64,000 nt of DNA from positions 7,046,655-7,110,654 of the forward strand of contig OX326961.1 in NCBI GenBank assembly GCA_946800325.1, in the 5' to 3' direction. The DNA is from Luzula sylvatica. Lineage: Eukaryota; Streptophyta; Magnoliopsida; Poales; Juncaceae. Position 1 is the first letter of the stretch; each line of letters begins with the position of its first letter. The notes below the pieces were generated by a model. The model was not told the DNA's origin and searched no databases. It saw only the letters and a program-made list of their open reading frames with translations. Shown piece after piece: positions 14,201 through 25,272 of this stretch. Both the position numbers and the translations under genes were made by a program.

Positions 14201-17200
14201 GAAAACCACAAATTAATTTTATATTTTTGAAGAAAACCTAAACTAATTTTTCTTTTTTTGAAGAAAACCACAAACTAATTTTCTTTTTTTTTCAAGAAAA
14301 CCACAAACTAATTTTTCTTTTTTTGAAGAAAACCACAAACTAATTTTAATTTTTTGAAGAAAACCACAAAATAATTTTATTTTTTTGATGAAAACCACAA
14401 ACTAATTTTCTTTTTTCTTAGAAAACCTCAAACTAATTTTATTTTTTTGAGGAAAACCACACACTAATTTTCTTTTTTTTTTAGATAACCCAAAACTAAT
14501 TTTTCTTTTTTTGAAGAAAACCACAAACTAATTTTTTTTTTTTGAAGAAAACCAAAAACTAATTTTCTTTTTTTGAAGAAAACCACAAACTAATTTTCTT
14601 TTGTTCAAGAAAACCACGAACTAATTTTCTTTTTTTGAAGAAAACGACAAACTAATTTTCTTTTTTTGAAGAAAACCACAAAATAATTTTATTTTTTTGA
14701 AGAAAACGACAAACTAATTTTCTTTTTTTTAAGAAAACCACAAACTAATTTTATATTTTTGAGGAAAACAACACACTAATTTTCTTTTTTTTTTAGAAAA
14801 CCACAAACTAATTTTTCTTTTTTTGAAGAAAACCAGAAATTAATTTTTTTTTTGAAGAAAACCACAAACTAATTTTATTTTTTTGAAGAAAACCACAAAC
14901 TAATTTTCTTTTTTTGAAGAAAACCACAAAATATTTTTTTATTTTTGAAGAAAACCACAAACTAATTTACTTTTTTTGAAGAAAACAACAAACTAATTTC
15001 TCTATTTATGAAGAAAACCACAAATTAATTTTCTTTTTTTTTAGAAAACCACAAACTAATTTTATATTTATGAAGGAAACCACAAACTAATTTTTTCTTT
15101 TTTTGAAGAAAACCACAAATTAATTTTCTTTTTTTGAAGAAAACCACAAACTAATTTTCTTTTTTTTTGAAGAAAACCACAAACTAATTTTTTCTTTTTT
15201 TGAAGAAAACCACAAACTAATTTTATTTTTTTGAAAAAAACAATATACTAATTTTCTTTTTTTTTGAAGAAAACCACAAACTAATTTTTCTTTTTTTGTA
15301 GAAAACCACAAACTAATTTTATTTTTTTGAAGAAAACCACAAACTAATTTTTCTTTTTTTGAAGAAAACCACAAACTAATTTTCTTTTTTTTTCAAGAAA
15401 ACCACAAACTAATTTTCTTTTTTTGAAGAAAACCACAAACTAATTTACTTTTTTTATTGAAGAAAACCACAAACTAATTTTTCTTTTTTTTCGAAAACAA
15501 CAAACTAAATTTCTTTTTTTGAAGAAAACCGGAAACTAATTTTCTTTTTATGAAGAAAACCACAAAATAATTTTTTATTTTTAAAGAAAACCACAAACTA
15601 ATTTTCTTTTTTTGAAGAAAACCACAAACTTATTTTTCTATTTATGAAGAAAACCACAAACTAATTTTCTTTTTTTGAAGACAACCACAAACTAATTTTC
15701 TTTTATTGAAGATAGCCTCAAACTATTTTTCTTTTTTTTAACAAAACCACAAACTAATTTTTTTTTTTGAAGAAAACCACTAACTAATTTTTTTTTTTTT
15801 TTGAAGAAAACCACAAACTAATTTTTCTTTTTTTGAAGAAAACCACAAACTAATTTTATTTTTTTGAAGGAAACCACAAACTAATTTTTTCTTTTTTTGA
15901 AGAAAACCACAAACTAATTTTCTATTTTTGAAGAAAACCACAAACTAATTTTATTTTTTTGAAGAAAACCACAAACTAACTTTCTTTTTTTTTTGAAGAA
16001 AACCACAAACTAATTGTTCTTTTTTTGAAGAAAACCACAAACTAATTTTATTTTTTTAAAGAAAACAACAAACTAATTTTCTTTGTTTGAAGAAAACCAC
16101 AAATTAATTTTATATTTTTGAAGAAAACCATAAACTAATTTTTCTTTTTTTGAAGAAAACCACAAAATAATTTTATTTTTTTTTAGAAAACCACAAACTA
16201 ATTTTTCTTTTTTTGAAGAAAACCACAAACTAATTTTCCTTTTTTGAAGAAAACCACGAACTAATTTTCTTTTTTTGAAGAAAACCACAAACTAATTTTC
16301 TTTTTTTGAAGAAAACCACAAACTAATTTTCTTTTTTTTAAGAAAACCACAAACTAATTTTTTCTTTTTTTGAAGAAAACCACAAACTAATTTTCTTTTT
16401 TTGAAGAAAACCACAAACTAATTTTTCTTTTTTTGAAGAAAACCACAAACTAATTTTTCTTTTTTTAAAAAAAACCACAAACTAATTTTTTTATTTTTTG
16501 AAGAAAACCACAAACTAATTTACATTTTTTTTTGAAGAAAACCACAAACTAATTTTTTTTTTTTCGAAAACAACAAACTAATTTTTCTTTTTTTTAAAAA
16601 AACCACAAACTAATTTTTTTTTTTTGAAGAAAACCACAAACTAATTTACATTTTTTTTTGAAGAAAACCACAAACTAATTTTTTTTTTTTCGAAAACAAC
16701 AAACTAATTTTCTTTTTTTGAAGAAAACCACAAACTAATTTTCTTTTTTTAAAGAAAACCACAAAATAATTTTTTATTTTTGAAGAAGACCACAAACTAA
16801 TTTTATTTTTTTGAAGAAAACCACAAACTAATTTTTCTATTTATGAAGAAAACCACAAACTAATTTCCTTTTTTTGAAGACAACCACGAACTAATTTTAT
16901 TTTTTTGAAGAAAACAACAAATTAATTTTATTTTTTTGAAGAAAACCACAAATTAATTTTATATTTTTGAAGAATAGCACAAACTAATTTTTTTTTTTTT
17001 AGAAAACCACAAACTAATTTTTCTTTTTTTGAAGAAAACCACAAACTAATTTTATATTTTTGAAGAAAACCACAAACAAATTTTCTTTTTTTTTTAGAAA
17101 ACGACAAAATAATTTTTTTTTTTTTTTTTGAATAAAACCACAAACTAATATTATATTTTTTAAGTAAACCACAAACTAATTTTTCTTTTTTTGAAGAAAA

Positions 17201-18130
17201 CCACAAACTAATTTTTCTTTTTTGAAGAAAACCACGAACTAATTTTCTTTTTTTGAAGAAAACCACGAACTAATTTTCTTTTTTTGAAGAAAACCACAAA
17301 CTAATTTTTTTTTTTGAAGAAAACCACAAACTAATTTTTTCTTTTTTTGAAGAAAACCACAATCTAATTTTCTTTTTTTGAAGAAAACCACAAACTAATT
17401 TTTCTTTTTTTGAAGAAAACCACAAACTAATTTTTCTTTTTTTTAAGAAAACCACAAACTAATTTTTCTTTTTTTGAAGAAAACCACAAACTAATTTACT
17501 TTTTTTTTTTGAAGAAAACCTCAAACTAATTTTTCTTTTTCTTCGAAAACAACAAACTAATTTTCTTTTTTTGAAGAAAACCACAAACTAATTTTTCTAT
17601 TTATGAAGAAAATCACAAACTAATTTTCTTTTTTTGAAGAAAACCACAAACTAATTTTATATTTTTGAGGAAAACCGCACACTAATTTTCTTTTATTTTT
17701 AGAAAACCACAAACTAATTTTTCTTTTTTTTAAGAAAACCACGAACTAATTTTTTTTTGAAGAAAACCACAAACTAATTTTCTTTTTTTGAGAAGAAAAC
17801 CACAAACTAATTTTTCTTTTTTTGAATAAAACCACAAACTAATTTTATTTTTTTGAAGAAAACCACAAACTAATTTTCTTTTTTTTAAGAAAACCACAAA
17901 CTAATTTTATATTTTTGAGGAAAACCACAGACTAATTTTCTTTTTTTTTTAGAAAACCACAAACTAATTTTTCTTTTTTTGAAGAAAACCACAAACTAAT
18001 TTTTTTTTTGAAGAAAACCACAAACTAATTTTCTTTTTTTGAAGAAAACCACAAACTAATTTTCTTCTTTTCAAGAAAACCACGAACTAATTTTTCTTTT
18101 TTTGAAGAAAACGACAAACTAATTTTCTTT

Positions 18131-18870
18131 TCTGTAACACTCCGATTGCATCCGGAGAACAACCCTCCAAGTATCATGGTGTACCAGTCCCTGACCCGTA
18201 CCTCTATCGTAGCACTATTGGTGCTCTTCAGTATGTTACGATTACGAGACCAGACATATCCTTTGCTGTAAATAAGTGTGTGCAATTCATGCAAAATCCC
18301 ACTGAAGAGCATTGGAGTCTAGTCAAGACAATTCTGAGGTACTTGAAAGGATCCATTGGTCATGGTCTTCATCTTCATCGTGAATCTTCACTAACTCTCC
18401 AAGTATTCTGTGATGCTGCCTGGACTTCATGTCCAGATGATAGGAGGTCTACGACAGGGTTTTGTGTATTTTTGGGATTTAACCTGGTTTCTTGGAGCTC
18501 CAAGAAACAACACACAGTAGCCAAGTCCAGCACTGAAGCGGAATATCGCAGTATGGCCATGGCAACTATGGAACTTATGTGGATTCAGTACCTCCCCCAT
18601 GAATTACAGGTTCCGCAACCAATTACTCCAATAATGTGGTGTGACAATCTAGGGGCTACGTTTCTGGCTGCAAATCCTGTGTTTCCTGCACGCACGAAAC
18701 ACATCGAAATCGACTTTCATTTTGTTCGTGAACGAGTTCAGGCAAAACAATTGAATGTTCGGTTCCTCTGCTCTCAATCTCAGATTGCAGATATACTAAC
18801 TAAAGGGTTACCCTCTTCTCGATTTTCTTTTTTGCGTGACAAGCTTGCCGTTATTACTGGCTACGCTTGA
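18131..18870 (+). pseudogene. Ty1/copia pol fragment: end of RT and full RNase H
   Basis: Codons are open from about 18135, before any ATG, to the TGA at 18868-18870, so this is the 3' part of a longer polyprotein. The start carries the post-RT connection domain (YRSTIGALQYVTITRPDIS, then the LRYLKGS motif). The RNase H domain follows with its usual signatures: CDAAW, STTGFC, SSTEAEYRSMA, WCDN, RTKHIEIDFHFVRE and DILTKGL. The catalytic acidic residues lie in the CDAAW, AEYR and CDN motifs. This domain degrades the RNA strand of the RNA/DNA hybrid during retrotransposition. Everything upstream (gag, protease, integrase, RT core) is missing: the minisatellite runs directly into the reading frame. 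No stop or frameshift was seen in the remaining part, so the element is probably not very old. A polypurine tract and LTR follow immediately, which fixes the family. Confidence 0.93.
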
Positions 18871-18877
18871 GGGGGGG
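18868..18877 (+). other. Polypurine tract of the copia element
   Basis: A purine run ending in seven G lies directly between the pol stop codon and the LTR start TGTTAG. This is the standard plus-strand priming site of LTR retrotransposons. It overlaps the pol stop codon TGA. Confidence 0.85.
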
Positions 18878-19690
18878 TGTTAGCACTGGACCTCTCCAGT
18901 CTGAATGATCAACTAGACATCTCCATTACACAAACACAATTGAGATAATATGCAAGAGTTTGTTAGCATAGGATATGTGTTGGGTCAGTAGGGACCTATG
19001 TTACGCGGATACTTCAAAAACGCAGAAGTATCCTGAGGATACGCGTATCCGATACGGATACGGGTGCGATACGGCTCGGATACGTATCGGATACGCCACG
19101 TGGCGTATCCGAATATTTTAATATTTTTTTTTCCGGATACGGCGGGGATACGGCAGGATACGGCAGGATACGGCTGGGGATACGGCCAGGATACGGATGG
19201 GATACTCCATTTAGGATACTTCGGCCCATTATATATTTTGGCCCATAATATTTTGAAATAAATTATATAGGATACTTTTAGGATACTTCTAGATTAGTTC
19301 TAAAATATTTCTAGAACAAGTTTATGATAGTTTTATGATACTTGTATTGTTTGCTTGATATTATTTATTGCCATGATATTTAATTTAAAAATATAATTAA
19401 TTAATTATTTAATTAATTACTTATTTATTAATTATATATAATATAAATATATTAAATTGTCGTATCCCCGTATCCGTGATTTTTTGAAAATTGCCGTATC
19501 GCCGTATCCGTATTGTATCGGATACGCTACCCGTATCCGTATCCGTGCAACATAGGTAGGGACCCATTGTTTGTTAGGAATATTTTCATCAGTATAAATA
19601 TACTCGAATGTAATGAAGAAATACAGAAGAAAAATATCTTTTGAATTCTCTCCTCTTTTGTATCTTCATCAGATCTATAGATCTTACACA
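18878..19690 (+). mobile_element. Copia 3' LTR, interrupted by a hAT-like element
   Basis: The LTR starts TGTTAGCACTGG right after the polypurine tract. The sequence is split at 18996-19555 by a nested element. After the insertion it continues with a TATAAATA box near 19594 and a T-rich segment up to a likely CA end around 19688-19690. The second LTR lies outside the window or is lost, so the right border is an estimate. Without the insertion the LTR would be about 250 bp, which is short but within the copia range. Confidence 0.75.
18996..19555. mobile_element. hAT-like MITE, GGATACG family, copy 1
   Basis: A 560-bp element with matching ends: CTATGTTACGCGGATAC on the left, and CTATGTTGCACGGATAC as the reverse complement of the right end. 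It is flanked by the exact 8-bp direct repeat GTAGGGAC at 18988-18995 and 19556-19563. An 8-bp duplication is the hallmark of hAT transposons. Both subterminal regions are dense in GGATACGG/CCGTATCC repeats, as expected of hAT transposase binding sites, and the centre is AT-rich. There is no coding capacity, so it is non-autonomous. It inserted into the copia LTR and is therefore younger than that element. Confidence 0.88.
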
Positions 19691-21407
19691 TAATTAATTG
19701 TACTCTTCTTTGTCATGCAAAGAATGAGAGTCATTCTAAATTACTCATAGCAAGTACTGGGTAATAAATATTACGTGAATAAGGAAATAATTTGTTTCTT
19801 TTCTAGTTTTCAGATCTTTTTATGTATTTTTTTTTCTCTAGTTTCTAGATTTTTTATGTTATCAAAGGATAGAAGATATATGAGCCTTGTCCATTTATTA
19901 TAAAAAAAATTATGGTGTCTACGAGGATGAACGAGGATGAACAAATAATGAGTATGTATGTAATAAATACTTGTGTGGGAAATTAGTGTGGCTACGAGGA
20001 TGAACAAACAATGAGTCTTGTCCATTTTTTTATGTAATAAATATTCCATTTCTTTACATTGACGAGGCTTTGCAGATCAAGATTTAGAAAAGACATATTT
20101 TAGTTTTCTTGTTTTAGGGCTCCAGGTATTCATGGACCGTTTTTGGTTTAGAGACAATATAAACAAACAATGGTCTTTGTTATTAAAGCATTAAAGCAGT
20201 TATATCTTAATACTCGTGTGGGAAATGAGTATATTGGACTGGCCCGTCAATAGCAATGTTGATCAAACACATGCATTTTTTTGACACCTTTAAATTATGG
20301 TCTTAAAAAGAAGGAAAATTTACAAATAACCCCCTAATTTTTCTTGAATTTACGAACAACCCCCTAACTTTTGAGAAACTCCAAAAAAAAAACCTATATA
20401 CAAAGTTTTTTTTTTCAATTACCTCCATATAGGAATATTTTATGGTATTATAATTTTTTTGGACCAAAATACCCCTCTATTTTTATTTTTAAATTTAATA
20501 AACATATTTTTGTATTATTTTGTTAATTTAAAATCATTATAAATATTTTTTAACATATACTAATTTTAAAAAACTATATGTCATATACATAATTTTAATT
20601 TTTTATTTATTATATATTTTATCATAAAAAACTAAAATTAAATAAAAATATGATATAAAAAACATTCTTGTAAATAACTTGACAAATTAATATTATTCTA
20701 GTATTTAATTTTAATGTTAAATAGTTGTTAATAAAAATAGTTATTAAATAGTATTTTTTTACCAAATTTGCAATGCACGAGTGAACATCAAAACTTGCAT
20801 TAAAATAATATTGCCGTTAGTTCTAGTTTCAATAGCTAATTTTATTTCAGCAATTTGTTTTGTAATAATTATTCTTATCAAATTTATCCCTATTAAGTAT
20901 CATTAGTATCAAATTTATCTTTACTAAAATGTTAATATATCAAATTTATCGGCATCTCTAAAATAACATTAAATTATATTAAATAACTTATAAATTTTAA
21001 AATTGTTGACTAAAATACCCTTACACAAAATCCATTAAATACCAAAGTACAAAGACAATACCAACGTACAAACCCACAAATCCATTAACCCACAACCTCT
21101 TTATCTTCGTTTTCTCCTAAACCTTTTCTCTTCTCGGTCTCTCCGTCTCTTCGGCCAGGTACACTTCTCGTCCTAGTTCTCTGGCGAAGAAATAGGCTAG
21201 GTCACAGGTCAAGATACTTTTCTCGTTCTCGTTATCGTTCTCATTCTCTGGCGAAGGAATATGTGACAAATGTTTTTCTGTGTCCGAATAATTAGAGTAC
21301 AGGGTCATCTCAATCCGGACGAAGTTTCACGAAGAAAGCAAAACTAACAAACCCGCTTCCTTTCGCGCTCAATACTGAAGTACATCTTTCATTTATAATT
21401 CTATAAG
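19691..21407. other. AT-rich intergenic stretch, no gene seen
   Basis: No coding frame stands out. Around 19919-20045 a short phrase (GAGGATGAAC with AACAATGAGTCTTGTCC) is repeated imperfectly two or three times. At about 20313-20400 lies a C5/T-run motif (AACCCCCTAATTTTT, AACCCCCTAACTTTT) whose inverse appears near 31180-31285. From 20400 to 21110 the sequence is nearly pure A/T. At 21100-21300 there is a pyrimidine-rich patch with CTCGTTCTC repeats that resembles a 5' UTR but is not linked to an open frame. Confidence 0.6.
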
Positions 21408-21722
21408 CTATGTTGCATAGATCCGGATACGGGTAGTGTATCCGATACGATACGGATACGGCGATACGGCAATTTTCAAAAAAATCACGGATACGGATAC
21501 GGCTATATAATTATTAGTTTAATATATTTATATTATAAATAATTAATAATATTTTTAAATTAAATATTATGAAAATAAATTATCATATAACTATCATAAA
21601 CTTGTTCTATAATTATTTGAGAATTAATCTAGAAGTATCATAAAAGTATCATATATAATTTATGTAGAAATATAATAGGGCCAAATATATAATGAACCGA
21701 AGTAACTTAAGTGAAGTATCTC
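21408..21722 (-). mobile_element. hAT-like MITE, GGATACG family, copy 2 (truncated)
   Basis: The left end reads CTATGTTGCATAG, followed by GGATACGG repeats. The body (AAACTTGTTCTA, TCTAGAAGTATC, GGGCCAAATATATAATG) matches the reverse complement of the 18996-19555 copy in the same order, so this copy is inverted. It stops inside the second subterminal repeat zone near 21722 with no clear terminus, and no target duplication could be confirmed. Confidence 0.75.
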
Positions 21723-21885
21723 AGTCGTATTATGGATGAATGTCATTTTCTTAAACAAAACATGAATTAACAATTTCATATATAACAATTTGAAAGAAAT
21801 GATTAAACAAAAAAAAATTAAAAAAAAAATCCTTAGTAAATCGACAAGAGACCTTGCTATTTGGATATATTTAATCAGTGACATT

Positions 21886-22560
21886 TAGGGAAACTGAGAA
21901 ATTGCAAAATATACCGTTTTTGAAGGATGACTTGTCGACCCGTTAAGCGGTAGAATGCGAATAAACTATTTTTTTACAAGAGACCCTGCAATTTGTACAT
22001 ATTTAATTAGTGACATTTAGGAAGTGACATTTAGGGAAACTGAGAAATTGCAAAATATACCGTTTTTGAAGGATGACTTGTCGACCCGTTAAGCGGTAGA
22101 ATGCGAATAAACTATTTTTTTACAAGAGACCCTGCAATTTGTACATATTTAATTAGTGACATTTAGGAAGTGACATTTAGGGAAACTGAGAAATTGCAAA
22201 ATATACCGTTTTTGAAGGAGACTTGTCGACCCGTTAAGCGGTAGAATGCGAATAAACTATTTTTTTACAAGAGACCCTGCAATTTGTACATATTTAATTA
22301 GTGACATTTAGGAAGTGACATTTAGGGAAACTGAGAAATTGCAAAATATACCGTTTTTGAAGGATGACTTGTCGACCCGTTAAGCGGTAGAATGCGAATA
22401 AACTATTTTTTTACATGAGACCCTACAATTTGTACATATTTAATTAGTCGCATTTAGGAGAAGTGAAAAATTGCAAAATATACCGTTCTTGAAGGATGAC
22501 TTCTCAACCCGTTAAGCGGTAGAATGCAAATAAACTATCTTTTTCAGAAAAGCCCCTTAC
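21886..22560. repeat. 146-bp tandem repeat, about 4.5 copies
   Basis: The anchor ACCGTTTTTGAAGGATGA occurs at about 21913, 22059, 22205 (one base shorter) and 22350, spacings of 146, 146 and 145 bp, with a degenerate copy near 22482 (132 bp). Each unit contains GTCGACCCGTTAAGCGGTAG and TTTTTTTACAAGAGACCC. The first three copies are almost identical. The unit has no open frame of note. Confidence 0.93.
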
Positions 22561-23237
22561 AAATCTGGAAATTGTCTTTTTTTCGTTGCAAAATTTGATG
22601 ACAACTTAACCAACGTACCTAATGAACCAAAATCATAGAGAGTAATATAAGCATTAATGTTTTCAAAGTTGGCATTTATTTTCTGAACATAAATTAGTTA
22701 AGACAAAAAAAATATAATATTCTACTTATATTGTAATAGAATACAAGTGAAGTTTAAAAGCATTGGAAATGAAGCAACAAGCTAGAACCATCAATTCAAA
22801 ATTCAACCAAATATACAAAGAACGTAATAGCAGCCTTCACCCAGCAAAAATAGATTTTTTCTTTCTAAATATACTAACATACAAAAATACTTAAAAGGAA
22901 TCCCACTTTCCACTACAAGAAAAAGCAAAATCGAATACGTTAAGCCCTACTCGAGACTAAGCAGTCAAGGCACGATGATCAATTGGTACGCTTTGATTTG
23001 TGCAATTTGAGAATTTTAAAATGAAATGTTAACGAAAAATAGTACTCTTTTAACAGGGAATCCCAAGTAACCAAACAGAAAAATGGACTAAAAATGCAAC
23101 TCAAATTCGCAAAAAAAAAATGGAAGAAATAGAGACGAAAGGATATACACTTCTCTCTGAAACTTCAAAAGTAAATATTTCTTCATTCACATTCAATTTC
23201 AATAATTGGATTAATCCCAAATTTTAAATTTGAACAG
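22561..23237. other. AT-rich stretch with a CACTA-like terminus
   Basis: No gene. CACTACAAGAAAAA at 22911-22924 matches the usual start of CACTA (En/Spm) elements, but no partner TTGTAGTG end was found nearby, so it is a solo end or chance. At 23100-23180 an A-rich open stretch with exon-like codon content precedes the coiled-coil exon remnants that follow. Confidence 0.45.
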
Positions 23238-23285
23238 AGCAAAGAGCTTGTAGAGCAAAATAAGCGCAAGATAGAGCCTTTTCAT
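23238..23285 (+). pseudogene. Exon remnant 1 of an unknown coiled-coil protein
   Basis: A 48-bp open block lies between an acceptor (AATTTGAACAG) and a strong donor (GTAAGA). It encodes a charged, heptad-like peptide beginning SKELVEQNKRK. It sits 31 bp upstream of a second coiled-coil block with its own splice sites. No family was recognised. Confidence 0.35.
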
Positions 23286-23316
23286 GTAAGATAAAACAAA
23301 ATTAACATGTTTGTAG

Positions 23317-23425
23317 GAATTGGAATTAACTGCTTTGGAAAACGAATATAAAGCTATACTAAGCGATAAATCTGGATAAATGGAGTACACTCAATCTCTT
23401 CAAGATCGTATCAATGCTCTGAAAG
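23317..23425 (+). pseudogene. Exon remnant 2 of the coiled-coil protein, with a stop
   Basis: Flanked by TTTGTAG and by GTAATA after CTGAAAG, this 109-bp block reads as coiled coil (ELELTALENEYKAILSDKSG, then TAA at 23377-23379, then MEYTQSLQDRINALK). Both halves stay in one frame around the stop, so a nonsense mutation in a former exon is the simplest reading. A further possible mini-exon, TGGTGAGAAATACAAG, follows near 23560 behind a GCAG acceptor. Confidence 0.4.
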
Positions 23426-24125
23426 GTAATATTATTTTTAGGGAAAATATACCAAATTTACAATTAATTGCATTATTAGAAAACAAAATAACTCTTCAAT
23501 TTTGAAAATAGTTAAAAAAAATAATAATTCATGTTTGTACGAGGTTTGTTATGGCGTGCAGTGGTGAGAAATACAAGGTAGAACTCGCAAGAGAGGTTAA
23601 TGGAATATAAACTTGCGTGAAGTTATGTTAAGATCGATCAAACCACGACTTAACGAATCAGCCCAAATTCCAGATTTATCCTGAAAATTCCCTTATTTTG
23701 GGGATTTCATTATTTGAACTGAAGGCACCAGATTCACACTCATTTTGACCTTAATTACATATGTATAGAAGGGTTTTTTATATGCAGCGAAGCAGATTTT
23801 GAAAATGGAGAAATCGAAAATCAAAATCAAATAATCGAAGATAAAGATGCGAAAACAATTACCGAGAGGATTGAGGAATTCGAAACGACGACAGTAGATG
23901 GGTAATCGAAGATGATGTTTGTGCGGCGTTGTATCGACGGAGAACAACAGAGCAGGCGGTTTGCTCGCTTTTTGGGGCGGCGAACAACAGTGACAGTTTT
24001 ATCTAGATGGGTAATCGATGCTGTTTGTGCGGCGAAGAACAGGTCACCGGTTTTCCTGCTTGTTGGCGCGACGAGGAATGAAGAGACCAAGAGAGAGGCA
24101 ACAGGAGATTTTTGTAGCGGCAAAG

Positions 24126-25230
24126 AGAGGGGATTTCTAGCGACGAACAGGAATGATTTGATTTTAGGGTTTTTGTAGCGGCGAGTCGGCGACCAGAGCT
24201 TTTACTTTTTCTATCCTGTTTTTATTATTCTAGAGTTTTTTCTGTCCCGTTGAAACGATAGAATGGGGTGAAGAAAGCAATGGTCCATGACACGTGTACA
24301 TTGCTGAATGGGTGGGAGTGGGCAAAAGTTTTTTTGTCTTATTAGGACATTCGCTGTTTTAATATAAGGATAGAAAAGAGAGGGGATTTCTAGCGACGAA
24401 CAGGAATGATTTTAGGGTTTTTGTAGCGGCGAGTCGGCGACCAGAGCTTTTACTTTTTCTATCCTGTTTTTATTATTCTAGAGTTTTTTCTATCCCGTTG
24501 AAACGATAGAATGGGGTGAAGAAAGCAATGGTCCATGACACGTGTACATTGCTGAATGGGTGGGAGTGGGCAAAAGTTTTTTTGTCTTATTAGGACATTC
24601 GCTGTTTTAATATAAGGATAGAAAAGAGAGGGGATTTCTAGCGACGAACAGGAATGATTTTAGGGTTTTTGTAGCGGCGAGTCGGCGACCAGAGCTTTTA
24701 CTTTTTCTATCCTGTTTTTATTATTCTAGAGTTTTTTCTATCCCGTTGAAACGATAGAATGGGGTGAAGAAAGCAATGGTCCATGACACGTGTACATTGC
24801 TGAATGGGTGGGAGTGGGCAAAAGTTTTTTTGTCTTATTAGGACATTCGCTGTTTTAATATAAGGATAGAAAAGAGAGGGGATTTCTAGCGACGAACAGG
24901 AATGATTTTAGGGTTTTTGTAGCGGCGAGTCGGCGACCAGAGCTTTTACTTTTTCTATCCTGTTTTTATTATTCTAGAGTTTTTTCTATCCCGTTGAAAC
25001 GATAGAATGGGGTGAAGAAAGCAATGGTCCATGACACGTGTACATTGCTGAATGGGTGGGAGTGGGCAAAAAAAAATTTAGACATTCGCTGTTTTATTGA
25101 AACGGTAGAATGGGGGAAGAAAGCAATGGTCCATGACACGTGTACATTGCTGAATGGGTGGGAGTGGGCAAAAGTTTTTTTGTCTTATTAGGACATTCGC
25201 TGTTTTAATATAAGGATAGATAGATATATT
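24126..25230. repeat. 248-bp tandem repeat, four copies plus a truncated fifth
   Basis: The anchor TGAAACGATAGAATGG is at 24251, 24499, 24747 and 24995, exactly 248 bp apart each time; a shortened fifth copy (25079-25225) has lost most of its left half. Copies are almost identical. Each carries the palindrome ACACGTGT with an inner CACGTG (G-box), a GGATTTCTAGCGACGAACAG segment and a T-rich end. The array lies between remnants of coiled-coil exons, so it may fill an intron. The first copy differs slightly (GATTTGATTTTAGGG) and grades into GC-richer unique DNA at 23900-24125. Confidence 0.95.
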
Positions 25231-25272
25231 ATAGAAGATGTAAACTAAAAATAGACCTCGTATAAATTTCAG

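Larger units (their letters stand above)
1..18130. repeat. Minisatellite array, ~31-bp unit
   Basis: The whole stretch repeats one unit of 30-33 bp. On the plus strand it reads GAAGAAAACCACAAACTAA followed by a T-tract of the form T4-C-T7. Dividing 18,130 by 31 gives roughly 585 units. Length changes are almost all in the T-runs; other variants recur (TAATTG, AAAACGAC, CTATTTATG, GATAGCCTC) and mark longer repeat blocks. The array is already running at base 1 and stops abruptly at a copia pol fragment. All units face the same way, so one strand is pyrimidine-rich throughout. On the minus strand the units read as 10-residue peptide repeats (such as KLVCGFLQKK), which are a by-product and not genes. 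No known satellite name is assigned. Confidence 0.97.

Noticed and set aside
1183..17455. Many minus-strand frames of 60-112 codons with repeats such as KLVCGFLQKK and ISLWFSSKKE
   Set aside because: They are the three frames of the ~31-bp minisatellite unit, switching whenever a T-run changes length. No start context, domain or unique sequence.
1..18130. CRISPR-like array or telomeric repeat
   Set aside because: Units are contiguous with no unique spacers, the unit does not match the plant telomere repeat, and the organism is a plant.
22911..22924. Complete CACTA transposon starting at CACTACAAGAAAAA
   Set aside because: No inverse TTGTAGTG end, subterminal repeats or 3-bp duplication were found downstream; kept only as a note in the stretch.
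23912..24178. 88-codon plus-strand frame with Arg-rich product
   Set aside because: Its last part runs into the 248-bp repeat, no domain is seen, and an opposite frame of similar length overlaps it.
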